Source of the DNA: JAPOXR01 sp963664715
GTDB taxonomy: Bacteria; Pseudomonadota; Alphaproteobacteria; Rhodobacterales; Rhodobacteraceae
NCBI GenBank assembly: GCA_963664715.2
Contig: CAXXUY010000015.1
Span: forward strand, 124,001-188,000
Reading direction: 5' to 3'
Length of the DNA stretch: 64,000 nt
Part shown: piece after piece, positions 8,841 through 17,202 of the stretch
How the letters are laid out: every line of letters starts with the position of its first letter
How positions within the stretch are numbered: position 1 is the stretch's first letter
The notes under the pieces: generated by a model
The model's input: the letters and a program-made list of their open reading frames with translations, nothing else
What the model was told of the DNA's origin: nothing
The model's database searches: none
Program-made: the position numbers and the translations under genes

Positions 8841-9945
8841 TCAACCGAGGCGGAAGCGGTTGCGCAAGGTCAGCAATACCACGAACAGCAGGATGGGCCC
8901 AAGGACAGCCTGGACCGTTCCGACAGTGGGTATCACCCATTCCGCATAATCGGTGGCCTCCATGAGAAACTTGTGCGGACCATCTAGGTAAGCGCCCTCG
9001 GAACCCAGCCTAAGGAACCCGAGGAAATTCGAAAAGCTGACCAGCAGGCTGTTCCCGATGGCTGGCCAGCCATCGGCGAGGAGCACAGCAGCGATTGCTA
9101 TGTGGCCGGCCCACCATGACAACGCCCGTCTGACACCCCAGCCGTAATCCGCAGCTATTTCGTACAGCAAGTCCAGGAATGAAGTCAGGCGGAGCCCGGC
9201 ACCATAGCGCTTCGCGCGCATCTTTGGCCTGAAGAATTCGTGTCGCTCTAAAGGCCTTTCGCGCTGGCTAATTATCAGGGCTAACTCGTCCTAGGCCCGT
9301 GCCGCATCTTCAGCCGTATTCTTTGTGTCCTTCGATGGTTGACCGCACCATCAGGAGTGCTTGTAGGGCCGTTCGGCTTTTTTCCTTTCGATCTCTCCGA
9401 TATCCAAATCCTTGTGAAGCGTGGTTACAAAGAACTTAGGAGGCTTGGCAAACGGCGTGCCCCGGAAAGAGGTTGTCCTCAGAAACCCTGCGTTGTTGAA
9501 CGTGGCAGTATTCCTGAATTCTGCATTTGAGAAGTCGGCGTTGCCTCGGAATTTTGCCTCGGCGAAATTCGCATTCAGTTCAAAAACAGCGTTTCCGAAA
9601 TTAGCGTTGTCGTCAAAACTGACCTGTTCGAAACTTGCACTGCTTTCTTGAGAGCGCACATCATCGGCCATTTGCAAGAATTTTGCGCATTGAAAATGAG
9701 CGAGGCGATGAAATGTCGCGCTATCGAATCCTGCCTAGGATTTGATTTTAGCGTCTATGAAATGAACCATGACGTGGAATGATGATCTTGTGAACTGCAA
9801 TCCGTCCTGATTTCCGATCGCCGGCCCCCGAAACTGCAGTTTGCCGTTTTTTGTAACCCAGGAAGACCGCGTCACTGAAATCGCCGCCCTGCTCGAATAC
9901 TTGGTTCTCGAAGCCAACTCTGATGAACACTCGACCAGAGCAATC
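8841..9945 (-). pseudogene. Broken pentapeptide-repeat membrane protein
   Basis: Three minus-strand frames join into one decayed protein. From upstream, a frame near 9942 reads FENQVFEQGGDFSDAVF. A second frame (9735-9917) continues with LQFRG...LQFTRSSF repeats. A third (9351-9677, and readable further upstream) carries classic pentapeptide repeats such as ANFAEAKFRGNADFSNAEF and ends in PPKFF. The C-terminal frame 8841-9221 begins RHEFFRPKMRAKRYG and has two hydrophobic segments ending LTLRNRFRLG, the typical membrane tail of these proteins. At least three frameshifts or stops separate the parts. The original probably had over 300 residues and was membrane-tethered. Its function is unknown. 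Confidence 0.75.
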
Positions 9946-10633
9946 CACGTGACTATTGGATTTCTGGGCCCGGCAGTTCTGGCAGTATTGACAAATTTTC
10001 GATCTTGAGGAGGTGACTAACCTAATCCACAGTATGTAACTTTGTTGGCCCAGCTGCCGGTGAGAATCTCCACTTGTTGAGCAAATCCTGGAAGTCTCCT
10101 TCATCCAGATCTGGACATAACTCCCTCAGCGCATTCTCGTACCTGTGATGGATACAACCATTCCTTATCCGCCGCCGTTCGGCCTTTGTTTTCCACTCTG
10201 TTTCAACGATTTTGAACAGTCTCAGCTAGGGGTTTGCTTGTTCATCCACCATGTCCAAGTCCCTTCCTTGAGTCCCACCATACGATTGTAGTGCGACGGA
10301 ATTGATGGAGTCGGGAGTTTAAATCCTTGAGTCAAAACGCATATGTTCTGATCCGGACCCGTTTCAGACTCCAATGAAGCGTCGAAAGGTTCCAAGAATT
10401 CTGTGAAGCAACAGCCGTCGCTGTGGGATACTCTCCAATCGAGCCAATCTGGAAGTATGATTTGGCGATGCTTGAGCTATGTGCAAAGACACTCGGCATC
10501 ACAGTTGGCCAAGTGGAAAAAAGAGGTTGGTCCCGTACGAACCAATTTTGGCCCCATCATTGATGCTGGGTTATCTTTGTGTTGATGACATTCTCCGGTT
10601 CGGCATAGCAATTGCTACCACAGCTGCTTGTCT
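9946..10633. other. Non-coding strip upstream of the pentapeptide pseudogene
   Basis: The first part may hold a few more decayed codons of the pentapeptide gene. The rest has only short, unsupported ORFs and repeat copy R2 (10287-10390). Nothing else was seen. Confidence 0.45.
10287..10390. repeat. Dispersed palindromic repeat, copy R2
   Basis: TGTAGTGCGACGGAATT at the left and GACTCCAATGAAGCGTCG at the right follow the layout of R1 and R3, with an inner ATGGAGTC facing GACTCCAAT. It is more diverged than R3 and lacks the GAGTGAACAAACAC core. Confidence 0.5.
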
Positions 10634-11941
10634 TCATCGATCGTAAGGTCGAACTCCTAGAGCTTCGAGCGTGGCACGATTCGGAGATCCTGTTATTGGC
10701 AGACCGGTCTCTTCTTGAAATGCCCGCATTGCATCGCGTGACCCTGAACCCCAGATGCCATCCGGTGTTCCTGCATTGAATCCGCCAACATTGAGCATTG
10801 TTTGTATAGCACGATATTCGTCGAGTGAAAGTTCAAGTGTCGACCAGCCGCAGGCGGCTGCAACTGTGTCCATTGGTTCCTGGATGCCGGAAAGATCAAA
10901 CAGTGCATCATGTCGCTGTCCATTCTTTTCAGTTAGTCGGATGAAGAAGCGCTCAGCTTCATAGAGATCGCGAAGAAAGTCCTTTGCTTCAGTGCCGAAT
11001 TGACCGGCACCTTTGCTGGAGGTCAACTCGCTCCATCGGGTTGATTTCGCGGGTTCATCGTCAATGCGGTAGGTGATGTCGAATGTGCCGCGGCGGAAAT
11101 CACTCAACAGGTAATTGTCTTGGAGAAACACTATCGATGTCACTCCCTCGCGGCACTGCGCAATCAGGGCAGTAAGGCCGCTAAAGCTGCCGGGTTCATA
11201 CGCAGAGTAATTTATCACAATTGCTATCGGGCTGTCATCAATGGCAGCGCGTTCCTCTTCAATTGTCCACCAACCTGAAATCCTTCGTCCCTCAACATGG
11301 GCCAGTTCAAACGGCCTCAGGCTGTAGTCAATGTCTGGGTAATCCGGATCGGCCCATGCCAGGGATCCTGCAGCATCGTCGATGTCTACGCCTTCATCTG
11401 CAAGCCCCAAGCCGTCCTCGGAGCCCGCACCAGAAGACAGGTTGACCACATCAGGCGGGACAGGGAAAGCTATCCCGTATTGCGCCTGCAAATATGCCAT
11501 TTGCAGCTGTGCGAGTGTCAGCTTTTCGGTCTCCACCCGGCTGAGGGCAACAGCTTGGATCAGCCCACCTGCACTGGTGGCTTCATGTTCAGCATCTTCG
11601 ATACGCTGTTGTTGCGCTGCCATCTCCCCGAGAAGTTGCTGCGCTCGCTCTCGATCAGGTACAACGGCTGGCACGATGATTTCGATGACCGCCCCTCCGG
11701 CTTCAGCCTGTTGCCTGCTTGTGACGACTGTGTGGAGCAGCATGAGTGCTTCGCGGCGCGTTTCCGCTAATGCGCGAACAAGTCCGCCATCATGCTCGGC
11801 GATAGTTTCTTCGACCTCTTCAATCTGGGCATCTAGAGCGCTGAGTTCAGCATCAAGGGAGCCCATTGGTTGTGCCAGAGTTCCTTTGGTCAAGCATGTA
11901 AAAAGAGCGAGTGTTGCAGTGAGTACGCGAAGCCTCGTCAT
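10634..11941 (-). CDS. Secreted protein with VasI-like domain and C-terminal peptidoglycan-binding domain
   Basis: 435 aa. A signal peptide (1-23, ending GTLA-Q) is followed by a coiled-coil-prone region (about 28-150, many Glu/Ala/Gln). A middle domain (about 230-365) resembles the VasI/type VI secretion-associated fold: C-REG-TSIVFLQDNYLL, then ITYRIDDEP, an FF-IRL strand and a late FDLSG. The C-terminal 60 residues, with NAGTPDGIWGSGSRDAMRAF, form a PG_binding_1 domain. No other type VI genes are near, so a cell-envelope role is more likely than an active T6SS. The gene is isolated, flanked by eroded DNA, yet its frame is fully open. The VasI resemblance is a judgement from memory and moderate in strength. 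Confidence 0.7.
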   Translation of the reverse strand: MTRLRVLTATLALFTCLTKGTLAQPMGSLDAELSALDAQIEEVEETIAEHDGGLVRALAETRREALMLLHTVVTSRQQAEAGGAVIEIIVPAVVPDRERAQQLLGEMAAQQQRIEDAEHEATSAGGLIQAVALSRVETEKLTLAQLQMAYLQAQYGIAFPVPPDVVNLSSGAGSEDGLGLADEGVDIDDAAGSLAWADPDYPDIDYSLRPFELAHVEGRRISGWWTIEEERAAIDDSPIAIVINYSAYEPGSFSGLTALIAQCREGVTSIVFLQDNYLLSDFRRGTFDITYRIDDEPAKSTRWSELTSSKGAGQFGTEAKDFLRDLYEAERFFIRLTEKNGQRHDALFDLSGIQEPMDTVAAACGWSTLELSLDEYRAIQTMLNVGGFNAGTPDGIWGSGSRDAMRAFQEETGLPITGSPNRATLEALGVRPYDR

Positions 11942-12283
11942 TGTCCGCCGTCCTTTTAGATCCTATTTGGCGAGTCGAAGGGTTTGGAGTTAGATGTCGG
12001 CATCTCTGGAGTCAACTTTCAAACTGTCTAAAACCGATTGAGAGCAGATTTCGTCTCCATCGAACTTCTGGATGACGTTGAACGTCTGTAGCGCGACAGA
12101 ATCCTAAGTGTTGGAGTCGCTTCGACAAACACGAACAGTAACACCGAGTGAACAAACACCAACTGACTCTAAAGATTCTGTCGTGCTACATAGAGTGCAA
12201 TATGACAGAATTTTCGAAGGCAGCGGGATGGTCGTAATCTGTGGCCAGAATTCCTGAATGAACATCGTTTAGAATTTCCGATC
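11942..12283. other. Intergenic stretch carrying repeat copy R3
   Basis: No gene is seen. The stretch holds the best-preserved palindromic repeat (12087-12190) and, at about 11975-12020, a looser pair of GGAGT motifs that may be a degenerate copy. Confidence 0.5.
12087..12190. repeat. Dispersed palindromic repeat, copy R3 (104 bp, best preserved)
   Basis: TGTAGCGCGACAGAATC (12087-12103) and GATTCTGTCGTGCTACA (12174-12190) are 17-bp inverted arms with one mismatch. Inside are TTGGAGTC and TGACTCTAA, again inverted, and GAGTGAACAAACACC (12146-12160), shared with R1. No ORF is present. It is a candidate non-autonomous mobile element or structured repeat. Confidence 0.7.
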
Positions 12284-12609
12284 TCACGTTTTATCGCCAG
12301 CATCTACTTCGAGAGGTTTTCCCAGCCATACGATCTGGTCTCCAGTGGTCTCATACACGATTGAATTCCGTAATAGATTGGATGGTTGTTCAGGATCGGC
12401 GATTGCTTGGTCGAGCTGTGCTTGGGAGATTTGGATGTCATCGGGATGCCCATCAGACGGTCCCTCTTGCGTAATTTGATAGGTCAGAGTGCCAAATTGG
12501 GCCGCAGAAAGATTGGCTTCTTGCAGTCCTGCACCTGACAAGTCAGTGTTCCGAAACTGCGCCGCTGTTAGGTCAGCTTCGCCAAGTGACGCGTTGGTCA
12601 AATTTCTAG
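12284..12609 (-). pseudogene. 3' fragment of a pentapeptide-repeat protein
   Basis: The minus frame reads NLTNASLGEADLTAAQFRNTD, then LQEANLSAAQF, which are pentapeptide repeats of the A(D/N)LxxA type. A non-repeat tail ends VWLGKPLEVDAGDKT. The coding part stops being pentapeptide-like at about 12609, where sequence homologous to the ISKra4 transposase begins. The 5' part was therefore lost when the ISKra4 fragment arrived. The repeat type differs from the F-rich repeats of the pseudogene at 8841-9945, so it is probably a different gene. Confidence 0.7.
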
Positions 12610-13065
12610 ACATGTCGGCGCAGGGCGGCGTCTTCGAGGGGCATGGTGACCTGCCTTCTCGGCAAGCTCGAGTATGCGCGTCCCTTGTATCGCTGCCGCA
12701 GCGAGCGCCGGTCGCTGTGTCCGGTTGATGACAGCCTCGGGCTCCTTCCGGGCTCGATGACCCGTCCGGCCGGCAAGCTTGCGGCCTGCATGGTCTCGCA
12801 ATGCACGCCTCGCCAGTCTGGCCGGATCTTCGATCGCTCTGGCGGCATGGCGCCATCGGTGAGCAGCATGCAGCGGTTGATGGGCGATCTTCACTGGGCC
12901 TGGCAGGGCATCGAGGAGGATGCGCTTGACGACATCCGTGCCGGGCAGGAGATCCCGGCCGGGGCGGTGAGCGTCTCGGTGTCGCTGGATGGTGCGATGG
13001 TTCTTCTGCGTCCCGGCGAGGGACCGTGCGTGGATGGCCCGGAACGAAACTGGCTGGAGGCTGCC
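12610..13065 (+). mobile_element. Internal fragment of an ISKra4-family transposase gene
   Basis: It is nearly identical to the corresponding part of the ISKra4 element at 60508-62130. Readable protein includes GKLEYARPLYRCRSERRSLC and VSVSLDGAMVLLRPGEG. It also keeps GPERNWLEAAC, a segment deleted from the other copy. The 5' end is missing, and the 3' end stops at 13065, where the TGTAG-initiated repeat begins. No intact gene remains. Confidence 0.8.
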
Positions 13066-13270
13066 TGTAGGGTCCCGGACTATTCCGTCATGAACCGGGC
13101 GTTTTTCCCAATTTCCCCGAGCGTGCTGTTTCTGTTTGATCGGGTACACTCCGGGACAGCGCTTCTTTCCCAAGCAGGGATTTTCAAGTAGCTTCCCCGT
13201 CCAGTCAGACTTCAACAAGAAGCTTTTCGGCGGAGTCCGGATGCTTGCGATTTCGGTTTCCCGCCTCCTG
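13066..13270 (+). repeat. Solo left end of a Tn4178-related transposon, relic X1
   Basis: It starts TGTAGGGTCCCGGACTATTC. By eye, 17 of the first 22 positions match the left terminus of Tn4178 (TGTAGGTTCCTGAATTAATC and onward). About 200 bp are shared with relics X2 and X3, including CATGAACCGG, GCTTCTTTCCCAAGCAGG and GGATTTTCAAGT. It cuts off the ISKra4 transposase fragment exactly at its first base. It has no genes, and its right half is lost. Confidence 0.65.
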
Positions 13271-13673
13271 AATTCCCATTGGGCAGGCATCGTTCCGTTT
13301 ACTGGAAGCAGGCGATCGGGAATTCGATCATGCGTGAGTCACAGGGGCGACAGCCGGCTGTTGAGCCCGCTTCACGCATGCGGCACGCTTTGCCCGATAC
13401 TTCGTTCGGCGTAGCGAAAGCTGTCATCCACTCGCACATTGTCCAGAAGAATCGCGTGACGGTACGCACCTCGCCAAATGGTACCGCTCTACCGACAATC
13501 ATGTCGGTACCGGCATCCGCCGCTTTGCGGCTGGTGGCAGTGGTCTCTGAGCGGTCGGTTTCGCTTGTGCCGCCAGTCTGTCGGCGATTGTCAGCCTGCG
13601 TTCAACCGGGATGGCACCGGAAGTTGGAGGTTTCCATGGCGTATTCGCTTCAGAACTCGCCTGCATTCAGTGG
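13271..13673. other. 400 bp without recognisable gene
   Basis: Only short unsupported frames are present. It separates the solo transposon end X1 from the 3' end of the ABC operon. No terminator stood out. Confidence 0.45.
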
Positions 13674-14720
13674 TCAAACCGCCCTGCCGTCATCCCCGAA
13701 GAAGTGCAGACGGTCTGGCTGAAACGTCAGGCCAACATCCTGACCGACCTCGTAAGTCTCACCCCCCTCGACCCGGACGTTGATGATCCCAAGTGGACCG
13801 CAGTCCACAAAGACGAAACTGTCCGCACCAAGGTATTCCAGGACCTCGACCTTGCCGTCGCAGTTGCCGCTGCCGTGTCCGCCGAGCGACAGGTGTTCCG
13901 GCCGGATACCGAGCTTCGCGGGGCTACCCGAGCCGCTGTAGAATCCGCCGCGTCCGCCCTCCAGGTTGTATTCCCCGTCCGAGTGACTGCAGGGCATGAC
14001 GTTCATTTTCGGCGAACCGATGAATTGGGCGACGAACAGGTCAGCCGGATGATCGTAAAGCTCTTTCGGGGTGCCAACCTGTGCAATTCTGCCTGCCTCG
14101 AGCACAACGATGCGGTCAGCGAGCGTCATTGCCTCGACCTGGTCATGGGTCACGTAGATCATGGTCGTGTTCAGCGACCGGTGCAGCTTTGCGATCTCGA
14201 GCCGCATCTCCACGCGCAGGGCTGCATCGAGGTTGGAAAGCGGTTCATCGAACAGGAAGGCAGTAGGTGCCCGAACGATCGAGCGTCCGATGGCGACGCG
14301 CTGACGTTGCCCGCCCGACATGTCCTTCGGGCGGCGGTCAAGCAATGGTTCCAGTTTCAGAACGCGGGCCGCCTCATTGACCTTTTCTGCAATCTCCGCC
14401 TTGGGCGCACCAGCGGTCTTCAGGCTGAACCCCATATTCTCCTGCACCGACATGTGGGGATAGAGCGCGTAGGATTGAAACACCATCGAGAGTCCGCGCT
14501 TCGAGGGCGGCTGGTCGGTCACGTCCTTGTCGTCGAGGATGATTGATCCGCGGGATGTCTCTTCGAGACCACCGATCATGCGCAGAAGTGTGGATTTCCC
14601 GCAGCCGGACGGGCCCACAAAGATTATGAACTCACCGTCGTCGATGCTGAGGTCGATCCCCTTGATGACCTGCAGTTCTCCGAACCATTTTTCGACCGTT
14701 TGAAGTTGAATGGCGCCCAT
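13674..14720 (-). CDS. Carbohydrate ABC transporter ATP-binding protein (UgpC/MalK type)
   Basis: 348 aa from the ATG at 14720; longer readings to 15074 are not conserved. Walker A is GPSGCGKST (about 36-44), the signature is MSGGQRQRVAIGRS, Walker B is FLFDEPLSNLD and the switch is THDQ. A C-terminal TOBE/regulatory domain (about 240-348, KLGIRPEHLSL) is typical of the MalK/UgpC family, which energises sugar importers. The start overlaps the stop of the GH63 gene (TGATG). As the last gene of the operon it completes a full importer: binding protein, two permeases and ATPase. Confidence 0.93.
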   Translation of the reverse strand: MGAIQLQTVEKWFGELQVIKGIDLSIDDGEFIIFVGPSGCGKSTLLRMIGGLEETSRGSIILDDKDVTDQPPSKRGLSMVFQSYALYPHMSVQENMGFSLKTAGAPKAEIAEKVNEAARVLKLEPLLDRRPKDMSGGQRQRVAIGRSIVRAPTAFLFDEPLSNLDAALRVEMRLEIAKLHRSLNTTMIYVTHDQVEAMTLADRIVVLEAGRIAQVGTPKELYDHPADLFVAQFIGSPKMNVMPCSHSDGEYNLEGGRGGFYSGSGSPAKLGIRPEHLSLGGHGSGNCDGKVEVLEYLGADSFVFVDCGPLGIINVRVEGGETYEVGQDVGLTFQPDRLHFFGDDGRAV

Positions 14721-15991
14721 CAGTTTGCTCCTAGAGTAGGTGAGGCCCAGGCCAGCCAGACAGCCGCTGTCCAGGTGAAGGTGCTTCCACCGGCTGGTTC
14801 GCCCGTGTCGGGATGGAAGTATTCTGCGAACCCGTGTCTCGCGATCAGGTCGGCTGTTCGTTCGCGAAGCAATTCGGCTTCGTCTTCGTAACCCATGTCG
14901 GCCAACCCGATTCCGATCATCGCATTCATGATCGCCCAGGTCGGACCGCGCCAATACCGCAGACCGTCGAATAGCGGAGATGACCTGGAGAAACTCGGGA
15001 TCGGGTATCTGCTGGCCGAAAAACTCTCGGTCAGTGCCTCGCACATCTTGGGGTCGTCGATTCCGGCATACCAACCGAGGAAAGAGGCAGAAGTGAGATG
15101 GCCTGTGTGTTCGTTCGTGCGCAGGTTGATTGCGTTGAAATGACCGGTTTCCGGGTTTCGCAATTGCCGGGCACCGCGTTCCAGTTTGCGGCTCCAGCCT
15201 TCAATCTCTTCGACATCTTCGCCAAGCGCGCGCGCCATATGTGCAAGGTCGCGGTTCGCGCGCAGCAGAATGAAGGTCAGCGTCGGATCAGCGACCGCGA
15301 AGGGGCGATCCTTCGCCATTTCCGACTCGTTCCAGTTCAACCGTCGCCCGCGGTAGATCAACCAAAGGTAGCGGTCGTATTCGGCCTTGGTGGGGCGCAT
15401 GTCCGGGTGCACGTGACTCGTATCACGGCGCGTGTACTCTCCCACGCCTTCCGGCTCGATCATCGCCATGGCCGAGTCCCAGTCCGCGTTGTTGTCCCGG
15501 CCGGCTTCCCAGGGATGTGTAATGAAGACCGCGCCCTCGTCGGTTGCGCGCCAGTCCATGAACCATTGGTGCCAGGCCTTGATCTTCGGGAAGAGCGCAC
15601 GCAGACGCTCATCACCGGCTGCCTTGTCCGTTTCCCAGATCGCGCGGATGAACGTTGCGGCCACGGCTGGCTGGCTGTAGCCCGATGAAGGGACGGGGCC
15701 GATGCCATTGGTTCCCCAAACGCTTGGACCTGGAAAGTAGTCCGGATCGTCCTGTCGAAACAGAATATGTGGGACCATGCCGTTCGGCCATTGTCCGTCA
15801 AACAGGGTCTCGACCTCTTGCCACGCCCGGTCGACATTGAAGGTCGCAAACCCCCAACCGGCAAACGCGCTGTCCCAGTTCCACTGGTAGGGGTAGAGGC
15901 CAGCGGTCGGCACCGTGAAGCCGCCGCGGTCATTGCCGATCAGGATGGCCCGGGCGCATTCGTCCACCGAAGCACAATCCGTTTCTCTCAT
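14720..15991 (-). CDS. GH63-family glycoside hydrolase (mannosyl-/glucosylglycerate hydrolase-like)
   Basis: 423 aa, no signal peptide, so cytoplasmic. The (alpha/alpha)6 barrel motifs are readable. YPYQWNWDSAFAGWGFA (about 33-49) is close to the bacterial GH63 signature. HPWEAGRDNNADWDSAM (about 160) supplies the acid Asp, RYWRGPTWAIMN lies near 345, and GFAEYFHPDTGEP (about 390) supplies the base Glu. Characterised relatives act on mannosylglycerate or glucosylglycerate; alpha-glucosidases are a more distant alternative. Its place inside an importer operon implies that the imported solute is a small glycoside hydrolysed after uptake. The start overlaps the upstream permease stop by four bases. 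Confidence 0.82.
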   Translation of the reverse strand: MRETDCASVDECARAILIGNDRGGFTVPTAGLYPYQWNWDSAFAGWGFATFNVDRAWQEVETLFDGQWPNGMVPHILFRQDDPDYFPGPSVWGTNGIGPVPSSGYSQPAVAATFIRAIWETDKAAGDERLRALFPKIKAWHQWFMDWRATDEGAVFITHPWEAGRDNNADWDSAMAMIEPEGVGEYTRRDTSHVHPDMRPTKAEYDRYLWLIYRGRRLNWNESEMAKDRPFAVADPTLTFILLRANRDLAHMARALGEDVEEIEGWSRKLERGARQLRNPETGHFNAINLRTNEHTGHLTSASFLGWYAGIDDPKMCEALTESFSASRYPIPSFSRSSPLFDGLRYWRGPTWAIMNAMIGIGLADMGYEDEAELLRERTADLIARHGFAEYFHPDTGEPAGGSTFTWTAAVWLAWASPTLGAN

Positions 15992-17202
15992 CCCTTGACA
16001 CTCCCGGCTGTCAGGCCCTTGGTCATGAACCGCTCAAGGCCGAGGAACAGTGCCATGATCGGGATCGTCGCGATCACGGCGCCAGCCATCAGGTGTTGTC
16101 TCGGAACTTCGGAAGAATTCAGCGATGACACACCGCGCGTCAGTGTGAACTTCGCCGGATCGTCGAGAAGCATGAAGGCGAGGAGGAATTCGTTCCATGC
16201 GATCATGAACACGTAGAGGCTTACGGAGGCGAGAGCCGGCAGCGCCAGGGGAAGCGTGATCTTCCATATCACGGCAATCCGGGAAAGCCCGTCCATCAAG
16301 CCGGCCTCTTCGACCTCGGCAGGAAGCCCCCTGAAGTATCCCTGCAGCATGTATAGGGCCACCGGTATCGTGGTTACCGGGTAGATCATGACGATCCCGA
16401 TGATCGTGTTTCGAAGGCCGGTCATCGAAAAGACGATGTAGATCGGAAGCGCCAGGACGATCATCGGCACCATGTAGATCAAGAGTATCGATCTGCCGAA
16501 TGCTACGCGCCCCTTGAACCGAAGACGGGCCACGACATAGGCGCCGGGAATCGAGAACGCGAGCGTGACGAAGACGGTAATCACCGAGACGTAGAAGCTG
16601 GTCCAGAGGTAGGAACCAAACCCGAATTCCCCGAATAGCTCAAAGTAGCTGCGGAAAAGACCCATGCCCTTCGAGAGGTCGATGGTGAAGTCGAGCGGGT
16701 TTTGAAGAAGATCCTGCTGATTCTTCAGGCTGGTCATCACCATCACGTAGAAAGGCACCAGGACCGCAGTCGTGAAGAATATGTAGCCGAAGCCGGTCAG
16801 GAAGCGGATAACTGCCTCCTCGAACTCGTGCTTGTCGACATCGCCCGGAACAAGGCTGTTCAGGATGACGATGAGCGGCCACGCAGTAAAGATTGCAAAC
16901 AGGGCGTTGGCAAGCGCCTGCGACAGGAAGGAGACTTCTCCGCCAACCTGGATTGCGCCCGCACCAATGGTGCCGAGAAATACCGATAGGACCGCAAGTC
17001 CTGCGGGGAGGATCCGCTTGTCGCGGAAATAGAGCGTGATCAGCCCGGTGGCGGCCCCGAGAATGAGCGAGAGCAGGAATGACGGGCGGAAAGGATCGCC
17101 GGTGGAGAAGGACATCAGGACCGCGACGACAATCGCGATGGTGTAGGCCCAAAACCATCCGATTATGGCGGCGGTCAAGTAACCATTGCGGATGAAACTC
17201 AT
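15988..17202 (-). CDS. ABC transporter permease, MalG-like with extra N-terminal membrane segments
   Basis: 404 aa. Residues 1-140 contain about four additional hydrophobic segments not found in ordinary 280-aa MalG proteins. A standard MalG core follows, beginning at about 150 (VLVPFYVMVMTSLKN). The EAA loop EEAGLMDGLSRIAVIWKITLP contacts the ATPase. The end, ERFMTKGLTAGSVKG, is the classic MalG C-terminus. The extra segments are seen in a subset of alphaproteobacterial sugar permeases, and their function is not known. It overlaps both neighbours by ATGA-type junctions. Confidence 0.92.
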   Translation of the reverse strand: MSFIRNGYLTAAIIGWFWAYTIAIVVAVLMSFSTGDPFRPSFLLSLILGAATGLITLYFRDKRILPAGLAVLSVFLGTIGAGAIQVGGEVSFLSQALANALFAIFTAWPLIVILNSLVPGDVDKHEFEEAVIRFLTGFGYIFFTTAVLVPFYVMVMTSLKNQQDLLQNPLDFTIDLSKGMGLFRSYFELFGEFGFGSYLWTSFYVSVITVFVTLAFSIPGAYVVARLRFKGRVAFGRSILLIYMVPMIVLALPIYIVFSMTGLRNTIIGIVMIYPVTTIPVALYMLQGYFRGLPAEVEEAGLMDGLSRIAVIWKITLPLALPALASVSLYVFMIAWNEFLLAFMLLDDPAKFTLTRGVSSLNSSEVPRQHLMAGAVIATIPIMALFLGLERFMTKGLTAGSVKG

